A stretch of DNA of 64,000 nucleotides from Blasia pusilla (taxonomy: Eukaryota; Marchantiophyta; Marchantiopsida; Blasiales), in contig CM114271.1 in NCBI GenBank assembly GCA_050084515.1, positions 37,758,001 through 37,822,000 of the forward strand. Direction: 5' to 3'. Below are positions 44,838 through 53,750 of this stretch, piece after piece (position 1 is the stretch's first letter; the number at the start of each line of letters is the position of its first letter). The notes beneath the pieces were generated by a model. That model was not told the origin of the DNA. It worked only from the letters and a program-made list of their open reading frames with translations, and ran no database searches. The position numbers were made by a program, and so were the translations under genes.

Positions 44838-44963
44838 CCCTCAACAAGGACCTCTAGAGTAGACGTCTTGACCAATGTAAATATGTAATGAAAGCATATA
44901 AGTCGAATGAATCAAGTATATATATATATATATACATATTCTATCTTTAATCCTGATTTCATT
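44834..44963. other. Junction of unit 2 flank with palindrome-bearing element
   Basis: Homology to the PR-10 unit ends just after the CT tract. Positions 44,884-44,960 repeat 18,058-18,132, including a TA run (about 44,916-44,935), and abut the first palindrome at 44,964. It may mark the left end of the palindrome-bearing element; no terminal inverted repeat or target duplication was recognised. Confidence 0.4.
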
Positions 44964-45245
44964 ACAACCCGTCAGATTCCGACGAGTTGCATGATGAACT
45001 TTTTCCATAAAAATATTGCAACCCTTTGACTTTTGACACATTGCATGACAAAAGGTTTTCATCAACAAATCGCAAGATTTCCTATCCGGGCATTGTGATG
45101 ACGCGGTGAACCTCATTTCTTGTCAAAATCCAACAAAATTTCTCTTAGTTGAAGGTTGGAAGATTTCATTAGACGGTTTGCAAGCCGTTGGATTCAAAGT
45201 TCCCGCAATGTGATGGAACTTGTCGGTTCCGACGAGTTGCTTTAC
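44964..45245. repeat. Palindrome cluster 3
   Basis: About four palindromes: 44,964-44,991 (arms CAACCCGTCAGA and TCCGACGAGTTG), a decayed one near 45,018, a weak one near 45,172 and 45,215-45,241 (TTGTCGG / CCGACGAG). It sits beyond the 3' end of the transposase-like ORF. Confidence 0.75.
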
Positions 45246-45467
45246 CTACGTAATTTGAGCCCTGTACAATTTTGATGGCTTGCAACCTTACACTTCAACC
45301 ACATATTTGGAAAAAGTGGAGAAAACTCACCTGCCGTATAAAGTTTCCCCATTACCTCATACGGACGGTCCACCAACTGAGCCGTGAACACAACTCTTTG
45401 TATTTTCCGTCAATCGCATGCTTTCTCCATCACACATGAAGTTCGTCTTGGCACTCTATGGCTTGTT

Positions 45468-47311
45468 TCACGGTTGAAGTAGAGCTATATGCTCTCTTCT
45501 CTTATTCTCCTTGATGTAGGATTTTATGTAGCGAGTCACAGACTGTTGCCAATGGAAAACATCTAATCTTTCTCTTTCTGGTTGAACTCCTTCCCCCGTG
45601 AACACTTCTCGGATTGCAATCCATCCCGGTTGGGCATTTTCCGCCATGAAGCCATATATTTCAGGAGGAGATCTTTTGTTTTCGTTCACCACCTCCAGCA
45701 AGAGTAAACCAACACATCTTCAAGCTGCCAACATCTTCCGCTTTCACCTCACAGACAAAAATGGTTTTGAGACCCTTCTCCACATGGTCATATACATGTG
45801 CATCCATGGTCAACCATCCATTTAATACCCTGTAGCAAATATCAAAGCTAACCCACCTCCCAAATAGATCTTCTCCCTCATTGATTCTGTCAATAAGATC
45901 CAGGCCGCTAGACGGGCCTGTAGTAGACATTTTGAAGACATAAGCTCTAGATCCCTCGCCTCCTTGGCCCATGAATTGCCATCTCTGGATGAATGGAAAT
46001 CGTGAGTTGGCCTTGATCCTAGAAATGGCATCCATCTCCGTGGTCTTTCCATCAAGTATTCGTATTTGACGCAATAAGTTCCTGAAGCTTTCTAGATCAG
46101 CCAAGAATGCCAGGTTTTCCCACAGTTGCTTCTCCTCAGCTTCTGTGATCTCCCCTTGGCCACGGATACCCAAAAATTGTTCACAAATTTGTGATAAAGT
46201 TGTCAATTTGATCACTCTGGGCTTTGATCCTGGAGAGTTTTAGTACACCTTGGCCACTTTCTTTGCCACATCCTTCTTGATGTATCTCCGAATTGCACCC
46301 GTGACAAGATGAGTGTGACACCCAACATGAATTGCCACCCTTGTGTACTTGGACCTTGAACTATAGTTGTGCACTTTGAAATATGTAAGCCCGACACGCT
46401 CTAACACAGAAAGGGGAGGCTTGACAGTGTGGACAACGATGGCCACCTGATAGGATGGTTGTACCCACAACGTAGGGAGTTTTTGCATTTTTGGGAGGCA
46501 ATTGGGAAGTATTCACGACTCTGTTTCTCTCGAGGAAGGGGCATCCTGGGCTTCTGCACTCTAAGGCCCCAATACATTGGCAACAATACACAATCCAAGG
46601 ACCACTAGGGATTGAAGCGCTCATCCGCTACAGTCTGCACCATCGGCGACATTCCGATTTTCGGTCCATTCCCTTCAAGCCGCCTCCATCTTTCTTTTGA
46701 GCAGGATCCACAAGTGGAGGCAGCTCAAAAATTTTGTTTCCATCATACGTTGCTGGCAGCTCATCCACGATATTGTGCTTGATCAGTTTCAAGGGAAGAG
46801 AAGAAAGAAACAAATTCCTCGAAACTCCAAGCAGGAATGAGTAAGCGGACGTGTTTCCAACAGATCCTGTGAGATCGATGACATCCTAGATATTCACAGT
46901 CTTAATTGTGGCGTTTTGAGCTTGTGAAAATGGAGTCAATGCAAGATCAGCCGAAGCACCCATGCCAAACATAGAGCATTGAGCACTCAAAGGTTTTGGA
47001 CCGTCTTCATGAGTCACAGTGGTGATCATGGGTAGGCCATAAACTCTGAATTTTCCATTGGAGTAGGGTAAGAGGGTCCACACTCTGTAGCTTCCAATTT
47101 CCGGTTGGATTTTTTCCCTAATGACATCATCCGTTCCATCCACCTTGACATCCTTGGATACAAATATGGTTCCAATCTGGAGAAGAAATAGGAGTGAAAG
47201 GAAATGTTCTTCAACAATTACATGAATGTCACCAGGCTGGGCTCGAATAATCTCCGATTGAGGAAGGCCCGCTAGATGACTGCCACATGTAAGCTTCACA
47301 TAATTGTCCAT
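45468..47311 (-). pseudogene. MULE-like DDE transposase, decayed
   Basis: Successive minus-strand fragments (47,311-46,886; 46,813-46,628; 46,624-46,361; 46,488-46,240; 46,215-45,661; 45,701-45,468) form one protein broken by stops and frameshifts. The middle carries paired cysteines (YCCQCIG-LECRSPGC ... CPHCQASPFC), suggesting a zinc-binding segment. The last part follows a Mutator-like transposase pattern: SFDICYR (first catalytic Asp), HVYDHV, IFVCEVKAED, FMAENAQPGWIAIREVF (equivalent of the 'tD-d-al-nAI--vFP' block, with Glu-Asn in place of Asp) and FHWQQSV (equivalent of 'C-WH'). A TATA-like site is at 47,373-47,367. It diverges from the plus ORF at 48,538, with palindrome cluster 4 between them. 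Family assignment is by pattern only. Confidence 0.5.
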
Positions 47312-47366
47312 TTCGGTCAGACCGACAATAATTGCCCAGATAGAGAAATAAGAATGAGAATGTTGA

Positions 47367-47373
47367 ATTTATA
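47367..47373 (-). promoter_or_regulatory. TATA-like site of transposase-like gene
   Basis: TATAAAT on the minus strand about 56 bp upstream of the ATG at 47,311. It forms a divergent pair with the TATA box at 48,463. Confidence 0.45.
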
Positions 47374-47504
47374 GTGAATAGTGTCCGTTTAAATTCTGAC
47401 AGAATATCTCTGACATGTGTTAGGTTGAACCATCGTCGGGTGAGTGGACCTACCAAAAAGGAATATTTGGACATCTTGGTAGATGACTAGTGGGAAAGGC
47501 CTTG

Positions 47505-48375
47505 TCAGGCTTACTTTGACCCGTGGGAGACGGACGGGTTGGAAGGTAGACACTAGGGGAACTTCAACCTGTTGGAGCCGATGGATTGGAAACGAGGAGG
47601 GATGTCGATGGAACAAACCCTGAACACTAAGCACATCTCGACGCCTAGAATTTTGTCATAATATATGGGAAAGATTTGGCAGGGGTCCTTCAACCAGGCG
47701 GAGTCCGACGGATTATAAAATGGACAGACTCAGAACGCCGGTCCGTCCGGTCCTGCTCCCCACTTACCTAATTGATTCCCCTGCCTTCCACAAGTTAGGC
47801 AGCCTCGGTTCCGTGCAACTCATCGGAGTCCGACGGGTTATACGACCCAGGTTAAATGGACCCCATGCAACCCGTCAAAGTCTGACGGGTTGCATGGGAC
47901 CCTTTCTAGATGGACCCTATGCAACCCTTTGTGGTCCAACCGATTGCAGGAGGTGAGCAGGATGAATTCTCCCCGTGCAACCCGTCGGCGTCCGACAGAT
48001 TGCACGAGAGGCAAGTTGGATAGACCCTATGCAACCCGTTGTGGTCCAACGGGTTGCAGGAGGTGGGTAGGATGAATTCTCCCTGTGCAATCTGTCGGAG
48101 TCCGACGGGTTGCATAGGAGCCAGGGTGGATGGACCCTATGCAACCCGTTGTAGTCCGACGGATTGCTAGAACTAGGCAAGATGAATGCTCCCCATGCAA
48201 CCCGTCAGAGTCCGATGGGTTGCATTGGAGCCAGGCTGGATGGACCCTATGCAACCCATCGTGGTCCAACGGGTTGCTAGAACTGGGCAAGATGAGTGCT
48301 CAACCGCGTCGGAGTCCAAAGGGTTGCACAATGACCTCCTATTCAACCAATCGGAGTCCGATAGGTTGCATAGTT
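47505..48375. repeat. Palindrome cluster 4, tandem array in a divergent promoter
   Basis: About fourteen palindromes. Ten between 47,815 and 48,360 have a regular period of about 55 bp (starts near 47,866, 47,919, 47,976, 48,031, 48,086, 48,140, 48,197, 48,251). Two kinds alternate in part of the array: one with arms GCAACCCGTCGGA / TCCGACGGGTTGC, the other with GCAACCCGTTG / CAACGGGTTGC. The higher-order unit is therefore about 110 bp, with spacers containing GGATGGACCCTAT and GGATGAATTCTCCC or GATGAATGCTCCCC. The array lies between the divergent TATA sites of the transposase-like and coiled-coil genes. Confidence 0.92.
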
Positions 48376-48462
48376 CCCACGTGCCATGCACCGTATACGC
48401 AAGACGTCACCGTCAGACCAACGGTTCCCAAAACCCAATGGTCAGCTCAACGAATAAAAATC

Positions 48463-48470
48463 TATATAAG
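48463..48470 (+). promoter_or_regulatory. TATA box of coiled-coil gene
   Basis: TATATAAG at 68 bp upstream of the ATG at 48,538, between the palindrome array and the ORF. Confidence 0.6.
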
Positions 48471-48537
48471 GCTTTGATTATGATCATTTCTCTTTCCTTT
48501 CCATTGTGCGTTTTCAGTAAAAGCGTTTCGAGCAAAC

Positions 48538-49855
48538 ATGTGGATTACTCCGGAAGCCGCTTCGCTCGAAGGTACGATTGACGACGATTCGAGGGACGAC
48601 GCTTCAAAGATTGACACTGAAATTGATTGCTTTACTATTAGCGAAGTGTAGAGCTTTACTTCTTTCACGACCACAATGACGAGGAAGAAAACTCTAGCAT
48701 CGAAGGTTGGGAGCGTAACTCCAAAGTCCATCAAAACGCCTGTACCGCCTTCTCTTGGCCCTCGCTCGGCAGCGGACATAAGGCAACAAGAGATAGAGGA
48801 CCGGGAGAGGGAAGCTGAAATGCGCAGGCAGGAGCTAGAGGGTAAGCTTGCGTTGGAGGAACTTGCAAAGCGGAATGCCGAGGCGGAGGCATCAAAGGCA
48901 ATGAAAAAAAAGATTGCGGACGAGAAGAGAGAGAAGAAACGTCTCGATGCATCTATTAAGAGGGAAGAATTGGCATAAGCGGGGAGGGAGAAGGCTATCA
49001 CCGTGGAGGAAGATAGCCTTGCCGGACCTACGGACAACGTTGAGATGGAGGATGTATCCCCGTTGAGGTCAGGCGAAACCATAAACTTGAAAACTTCTGA
49101 AGAGCTCGAAGATGCTGAAAAGAAGGAAGAGAAGTCAATGAGGACACCAAGTGTGGAGATGGTGGACATCTCTAAGAAAGCGGGAGAAGAGTCCTCGTCT
49201 TCATTGAGCCGGGTGGAAGAATTTGACTTCTTCCGCATGGATGAGTTTCCTGTGGAGTTGCCTCCTCTTGTCTCAGAGCAGCTGGCCGGCCTTGACACTT
49301 ATCCAATTTTTGAGAGGGTAAGGAGTCTTCGACATAACTTACTAAGCTTTGATGATCACTTTAGAAGAAAACTACAACCTATTAACCATCACGGAATTTT
49401 TTCAGGTTGTAAAGTAGATGGCGGTGGTGGATGGCCACAAGTCCCCCCGAATTCTTCTTTGTCGACTTCGGACCATGGAGTACGTCCGGGAAATTCAGTC
49501 GGACGAGGACACAGCAAAGTTGAAGCATTCACTTGCCACAACATCTTACTTTGACAGCTTCCTGCCATTCTTCGTGCAGCCTTATGATGAACATGGAACG
49601 CAGTCTCTCGTGACGGAAGAACACCTGGAGAACATGGACACATTCTGGAGAATGAGAGACACGGAGTTCAGAAGAGTTGTCAAAGGAACTGAATTCAGCT
49701 GGATAATGAACCTAAATTTCTTCATTTGGGATAGAAACCACAGGTTCAGGGCATGGTTCCAATTTTCCGAGGAGCGCCCAAATTTATTGGAGACGCATTT
49801 TTGTGTGAGAGCAGTCATCCTCCATCCCTTTCTGCATCATATGGCCATGGTGTAG
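48538..49855 (+). pseudogene. Element-encoded coiled-coil protein, unknown function, three in-frame stops
   Basis: Exon 1 is 48,538-49,317 (260 codons), the probable intron is 49,318-49,405 (GTAAGG ... TTTTTTCAG, 88 bp, phase 0) and exon 2 is 49,406-49,855. The frame is continuous apart from TAG at 48,649, TAA at 48,976 and TAG at 49,415, so decay is by point mutation only. Exon 1 has an acidic N-terminus and a Glu/Lys/Arg-rich coiled coil (IEDREREAEMRRQELEGKLA to KREELA), then an acidic serine-rich linker. Exon 2 is globular, with many aromatic residues (FLPFFVQPYDEHG, FSWIMNLNFFIWDRNHRFR). I recognise no family. Its divergent pairing with the transposase-like gene suggests an accessory protein of the same element. 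The exon at 52,257 may be its C-terminus. Confidence 0.55.
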
Positions 49856-50804
49856 ATGGCAATGCACTCAATGAATACGTAAGTTGTCACATCTGAGTAG
49901 CCGATAGCCCGAGATCTATCGTGGATAGGGCGTAGGAGCCAGCGGACTATCTTGAGTGTAACTTTGTCCCACAGTGTCGGATGAGGTTGAGGATAGGTCC
50001 ATTGCGTCAGGAACGTCGTTTCTGACGACTTTCATGTTGAGGTCTTTTACAGCCGGGTGACTTGTTGACCAGGTCACCTGCCCCTGGTAACCTGTGCGCG
50101 CAGGTTACCAAGGGAAGGGCTATTTTTGGGGTTTGAGCCTTTTGGCTCTTCCCAACCTATATAAGAGAGGAAGATGGCTTTCCTAAGCCATCTTTCTCAT
50201 GTTGGGCCGTTGGAGCACCTCCCTTGTATGTGTGTGAGCTAGGACTAGGGTGCTAGCGTCCGGATTCCTTGATAGCACAAGGTGGACGAGGCTCGATATG
50301 CCTATGTAGATTGAGGAGTTGAGTTTTAGGCCGGGTGTGCCATTTTTACTACTCTTTATTTTTACATGAGAAAGATGTCAGGGGGCTGGTGGGAATTTGT
50401 TGTTTGCAGGTAGGCAAGCGAGTTGCCTCGGTTGGGGAGCCCCTGGAGACGTGTGTGTGTCAATTTGTGTCATTTTTCTGTTCGGAAGGCCGTGGGCGAA
50501 AGCGCTGTCCGTTTTTCTCAGATTTTGCTGGTGCAGATTGTTGGGGGACAGCAGCCGAGTGTAGCGTGTGGTAGGGCGTTGGGTGTACGCAAGTGAAGGC
50601 GTCGAAAGAGAAGGAACGGGCAAGTTGGGTCTTGCAGCCACCGGGGGGCTATCAAGTAAAGGCGGCTAGAGTTAGGGCGCGGACGGCTGGACGGCAGGGC
50701 GCATGGCGGACGGCTGGGCGAGCGGCAAGGCGCGTGACAGGCGCCCCCCCACTCCCCTCCCTGAGGTGGGAGGCGCACATAGGTGCGCGCGCGCATGTAA
50801 AATG
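49856..50804. other. LTR-like or inserted sequence with strong palindrome
   Basis: This interrupts the coiled-coil gene region. Around 49,883 TGTCACATC resembles an LTR start, and CTATATAAGAGAGG at about 50,157 could be its TATA box, but no matching second LTR is present. A perfect 10-bp inverted repeat lies at 50,085-50,110. Positions 50,580-50,800 are unusually GC-rich (GCGCGCGCG and CGGACGGCTGG repeats) next to the gypsy fragment. No gene is supported. Confidence 0.35.
50085..50110. repeat. Perfect inverted repeat
   Basis: TGGTAACCTG (50,085-50,094) and CAGGTTACCA (50,101-50,110) surround TGCGCG. It is unrelated in sequence to the 27-bp palindrome family. Confidence 0.85.
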
Positions 50805-51378
50805 TGCCACGACCCACACTGCAGCCAAGCACTCTCCCTCGTAGGAGCTATACTTCGCCTCTGCAATGTTGTTCGATCGACTCGCGTAAGCCACAACGAA
50901 CTCCCTCTCCTCGTCATCCCTCTGAGTAAGCACTGCTCCTAGACCCAACATGCTCCAATCCGTATGTAACTGGAATGGGCGACCCCTAACCGGTCTCTGT
51001 AAAATGGGTGAGGACGTCAACCTGTCCTTGAGCTCCTGAAATGCTCGCTCCTGATCATCTCCCCACAACCACACCTGATCAAGTCTCGTCAACAAGGTCA
51101 AAGACTTTGCGATCGCACTAAAACCCTTGACATACCGTCGATAGAAGTTCGCCAGTCCAAGAAATGCTCGGACTCGACTCACATCTGTAGGGCGTGGAAT
51201 CTGCGCAATAGCCTCTACCTTCGTCAGCTGAACGCCTAACCCACTCGGGTATATGGTGTGTCCCAAGTACTCAATCTGCTCTTGAAAGAATCTGCACTTG
51301 CCTGGATGTAACTTCAGTCCATGTAACTGCAATCGCCGAAACACCTCCTCCAAGTGTCGCTCATGCTCCTCAACCGGC
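50805..51378 (-). pseudogene. Ty3/gypsy pol fragment (RT thumb to RNase H)
   Basis: The minus-strand frame from about 51,378 to 50,805 encodes EEVFRRLQLHGLKLHPGKC, YLGHTIYPSGL, RAFLGLANFYRRYVKGFS, the AFQELKDRLTSSPIL connection and RNase H start FQLHTDWSMLGLGAVLTQ, then YSSYEGECLAAVWVVAHF. This is typical of gypsy pol beyond the RT active site. It ends abruptly in GC-rich DNA on the left and in a C-run (51,385-51,396) on the right. No LTRs are attached, so it is a captured fragment and not an insertion with its own ends. Confidence 0.88.
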
Positions 51379-51396
51379 CGCCCCCCCCGCCCCCCC

Positions 51397-51779
51397 TGCG
51401 CATTTGTTGAGTGATCTCCATGTATATGTATGAGTTGATTTTTTGTACATGTGTGTTTTGAAACATGTTAGAAGCCGGCGGGTTGCAAGGTGGTATTTAA
51501 AATTAGAAAGTGAGCCATTTTGTTTATATGCATAGTGGAAAATCGGATCTTCCGTAAAAACGATCTCGATGGGTTGCATAAGGTGAAAAATTTCTAAGAA
51601 GGAGACTCATTTTCAAAAATGTTTTGCAAGGTGGTATTTAAAATTAAAAAAATGCAACCGATCTCCGATGGGTCGGATCTAAGAAGGAGACTCATTTTCA
51701 AAAAAATTGGATATTTTTGACATATTTGTGTAAGCTAAATTAGTGGAATATCATTCTATATTTTTCGCATCCTAGGCCT
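51397..51779. other. Spacer with decayed palindrome-type repeats
   Basis: No gene. A repeated segment (GGTGGTATTTAAAATTA and AAGGAGACTCATTTTCAAAAA) occurs twice between 51,487 and 51,700, and remnants of the GGGTTGC arms are visible (for example 51,480 and 51,568). Confidence 0.45.
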
Positions 51780-52215
51780 CCTTGCAACCCGTCGGACTCC
51801 AACGGGTTGCAAGATCGACTCCGAAATTGACTCCGGTTGACAACAATGTGGAGCCCGTCAAACTTTGGCAGGTTACGAGATCAAAAGGTTCAACGAATTA
51901 ACAGCAACCCGTCGGAGTCTGAAAAGTTGCAAGAAGGCCATGGATGCTGAAAATAAACCATGATATTCCTCCATTCATGTCCAGCGGCTATCAATATTGC
52001 AACCCGTCGGAGTCCGAAGGGTTGCAACATTGCTGCCATCTGCTAACGGTTGTGCAACTTTTCGAAATCCTGTGGAGGCACAAACTACATTGAGCCTTTC
52101 TTAGGGGCTTTCTCTTGGATACCGTCGTAGCCCGTCGGAGTCCGACGGGTTGCACTCAGTCGGCACACGATCTTGTTTGTCATCTTGTGTGCAACTTGAC
52201 GGAAACCGACGGATT
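51780..52215. repeat. Palindrome cluster 5
   Basis: Six or seven palindromes occur near 51,782, 51,850, 51,902, 51,996, 52,050, 52,128 and 52,189. The best have arms TTGCAACCCGTCGGA and TCCGACGGGTTGCA with zero to two mismatches. The cluster lies immediately upstream of the C-terminal exon at 52,257, probably in an intron of the same gene. Confidence 0.85.
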
Positions 52216-52256
52216 ACATTGCAGAATAATTCTCACTTTGTCTTGACGATTTGTAG

Positions 52257-52697
52257 GATTGTCTCGGAGGGGAACTTGATGCATCATTGGATCCAAGATT
52301 GCGATAGAGTCAAGAAGGTGATTACAACACACCCGACGGAATACAAAGGATTCTTGGGGCAAGACTTAGTGGATGAGATGCTCGCAAAGGGTGCGATGAT
52401 CAAGAAGAAGACTTGGGCGGATACATACATCTCCCAAGAGGCAGCCGTCAGGATTCTGTGCTGGTAAAAAATTTATGCTGCCAAGAAAAGTGCCACACAG
52501 AAGTTGGAGCGGAGGGAAAAATTTTGGCATCGAAGCCAGCAAAGTTCATTCAGACTGCTATGTCAACAATCACCAAGTATACTTCGAGCAAGATGCAGCG
52601 GTACATTGCCATCCTCAACCTAGATCTTTACCATGACTTCTACAAGGAGTTGAAGGCAATCATTAAACGCCAGAGGAAGAGGGACGAAGATCTATAG
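52257..52697 (+). pseudogene. C-terminal exon of unknown element protein, copy 2
   Basis: A plausible acceptor, TTTGTAG, precedes the stretch reading IVSEGNLMHHWIQDCDRVKKVI, then GFLGQDLVDEMLAKGAMIKKKTWADTYI. One frameshift (about 52,445) is followed by KCHTEVGAEGKILASKPAKF, SKMQRYIAILNLDLYHDFYKEL and a basic end KRQRKRDEDL-stop. The stop at 52,695-52,697 appears original. No known domain was recognised; the Lys/Arg-rich end could bind nucleic acid or be a nuclear signal. Copy 1 at 19,523 lacks everything before GFLG. Confidence 0.5.
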
Positions 52698-52864
52698 GGT
52701 TGAATTGGGGAAAAGGTCTCATTAGACCGCGTCCACAGGTTAGCACTTTCAGGAATATCCGAATTTAGGTAGATCCGACTAATGAAAATCAGTCTTGAGG
52801 GGACTCAAGCACAAAAATAGGCAACACATCATCCTACGCGGATATTAGACCCTCCCATCTCTCA

Positions 52865-53452
52865 TTGGCTGAGAGAATGGTCTTTCTCGGACTACGGTAT
52901 GTGGAATTTTCTGTTCAATTCAGGCTTCAATTTGAACCTTCTCCGAGTTTACAATTACAAGAATTCACAGATGCTGATTGGGCAAGAAGCGTGTCTGATG
53001 GACACTCAACATATGGTTATTTATTTACTTTGGGAAGCCCAATTATAAGCTGGGCTTCAAAGAAGCAACCTATAGTTGCCTTATCTTCAAGAGAGGCTGA
53101 ATACAAATGAGCAACCAATGTAGCATGTGAGGCGGTGTGGCTTCATCAATTACTTGTTGAGATTGGTATTAGTAACTTAAGACCTAGTGTAATATATGCA
53201 GAAAATATTAGTAGCATCAAACTTGCTAATAACCCTATGTTTCATGCTTGTACAAAGCATGTTGAGGTGCACTATCATTTTATGAGAGAGAAAATGCTTG
53301 CAGGAGAAATTGATCTTGTTTATATAAGTATAGATCAAAAAATTGCTAACATCTTTACAAAGGCATTGTCTAGAGATAAGTTTGAGATGTTTAGAAACAA
53401 TTTAGGCATTACAGATCTCGATATGAGCTTGAGGGGGAGTATTGAAGATTGA
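52865..53452 (+). pseudogene. Ty1/copia RNase H fragment, copy 2
   Basis: Pieces 52,865-53,110 and 53,135-53,452 are in the same arrangement as in copy 1, but with more intact sequence: FTDADWARSVSDGHSTYGYLFTLGSPIISWASKKQPIVALSSREAEYK (in two runs), then WLHQLLVEIGI and the end SLRGSIED-stop. A TGA at 53,108-53,110 separates them. The gap present in copy 1 at 20,240 is absent here, so copy 1 lost sequence after duplication. Confidence 0.78.
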
Positions 53453-53750
53453 GTTACAGACAAGATCATGAGATATTTGAACTGCTATATTTGGTACTCA
53501 TGCAAAGTAGGGAAGCTTAATCTTGGTTAGTCAGTGAAGGGCGCTTATCTTAACTAAGGTTAGTCAATCACAATAAGTCTAACCAGAGACTATGGTTAAG
53601 ATTAGGGTTAGGGTTGCTTGTACATATCCTATATAATTGAGAAGGGGATCATCCTCCACTCATTCTCTCATTGCAAAATTTTATTCTCCACGGTGGTGAG
53701 TGAGTGTGAGAGCCGTTTCCCACCAATTATGCTTCTTTAGCAATTTTCTA
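53453..53750 (+). repeat. Copia LTR-like remnant, copy 2
   Basis: It follows the RNase H stop directly. The TATA-like site is at 53,630-53,637. It is highly similar to 20,620-20,925 and more distantly to 456-775. Confidence 0.6.

Noticed and set aside
44650-44847. An ORF encoding a long alternating Arg-Glu repeat
   Set aside because: It is a translation of the CT microsatellite.
47815-48360. Regular repeats with spacers, superficially like a CRISPR array
   Set aside because: The genome is eukaryotic, the repeats vary, the spacers are themselves repeated in a 110-bp pattern, and no cas genes are present.
47890-48391. Several ORFs of 60-130 codons on both strands across the palindrome array (repeating CNPSDSDGLH-type text)
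   Set aside because: They are by-products of a tandem repeat whose period is compatible with open frames on both strands, with no start context or domain.
49856-50580. A complete gypsy element spanning 49.9-51.4 kb
   Set aside because: The pol fragment is in minus orientation while the LTR-like segment reads plus, and no second LTR, primer site or target duplication was found.
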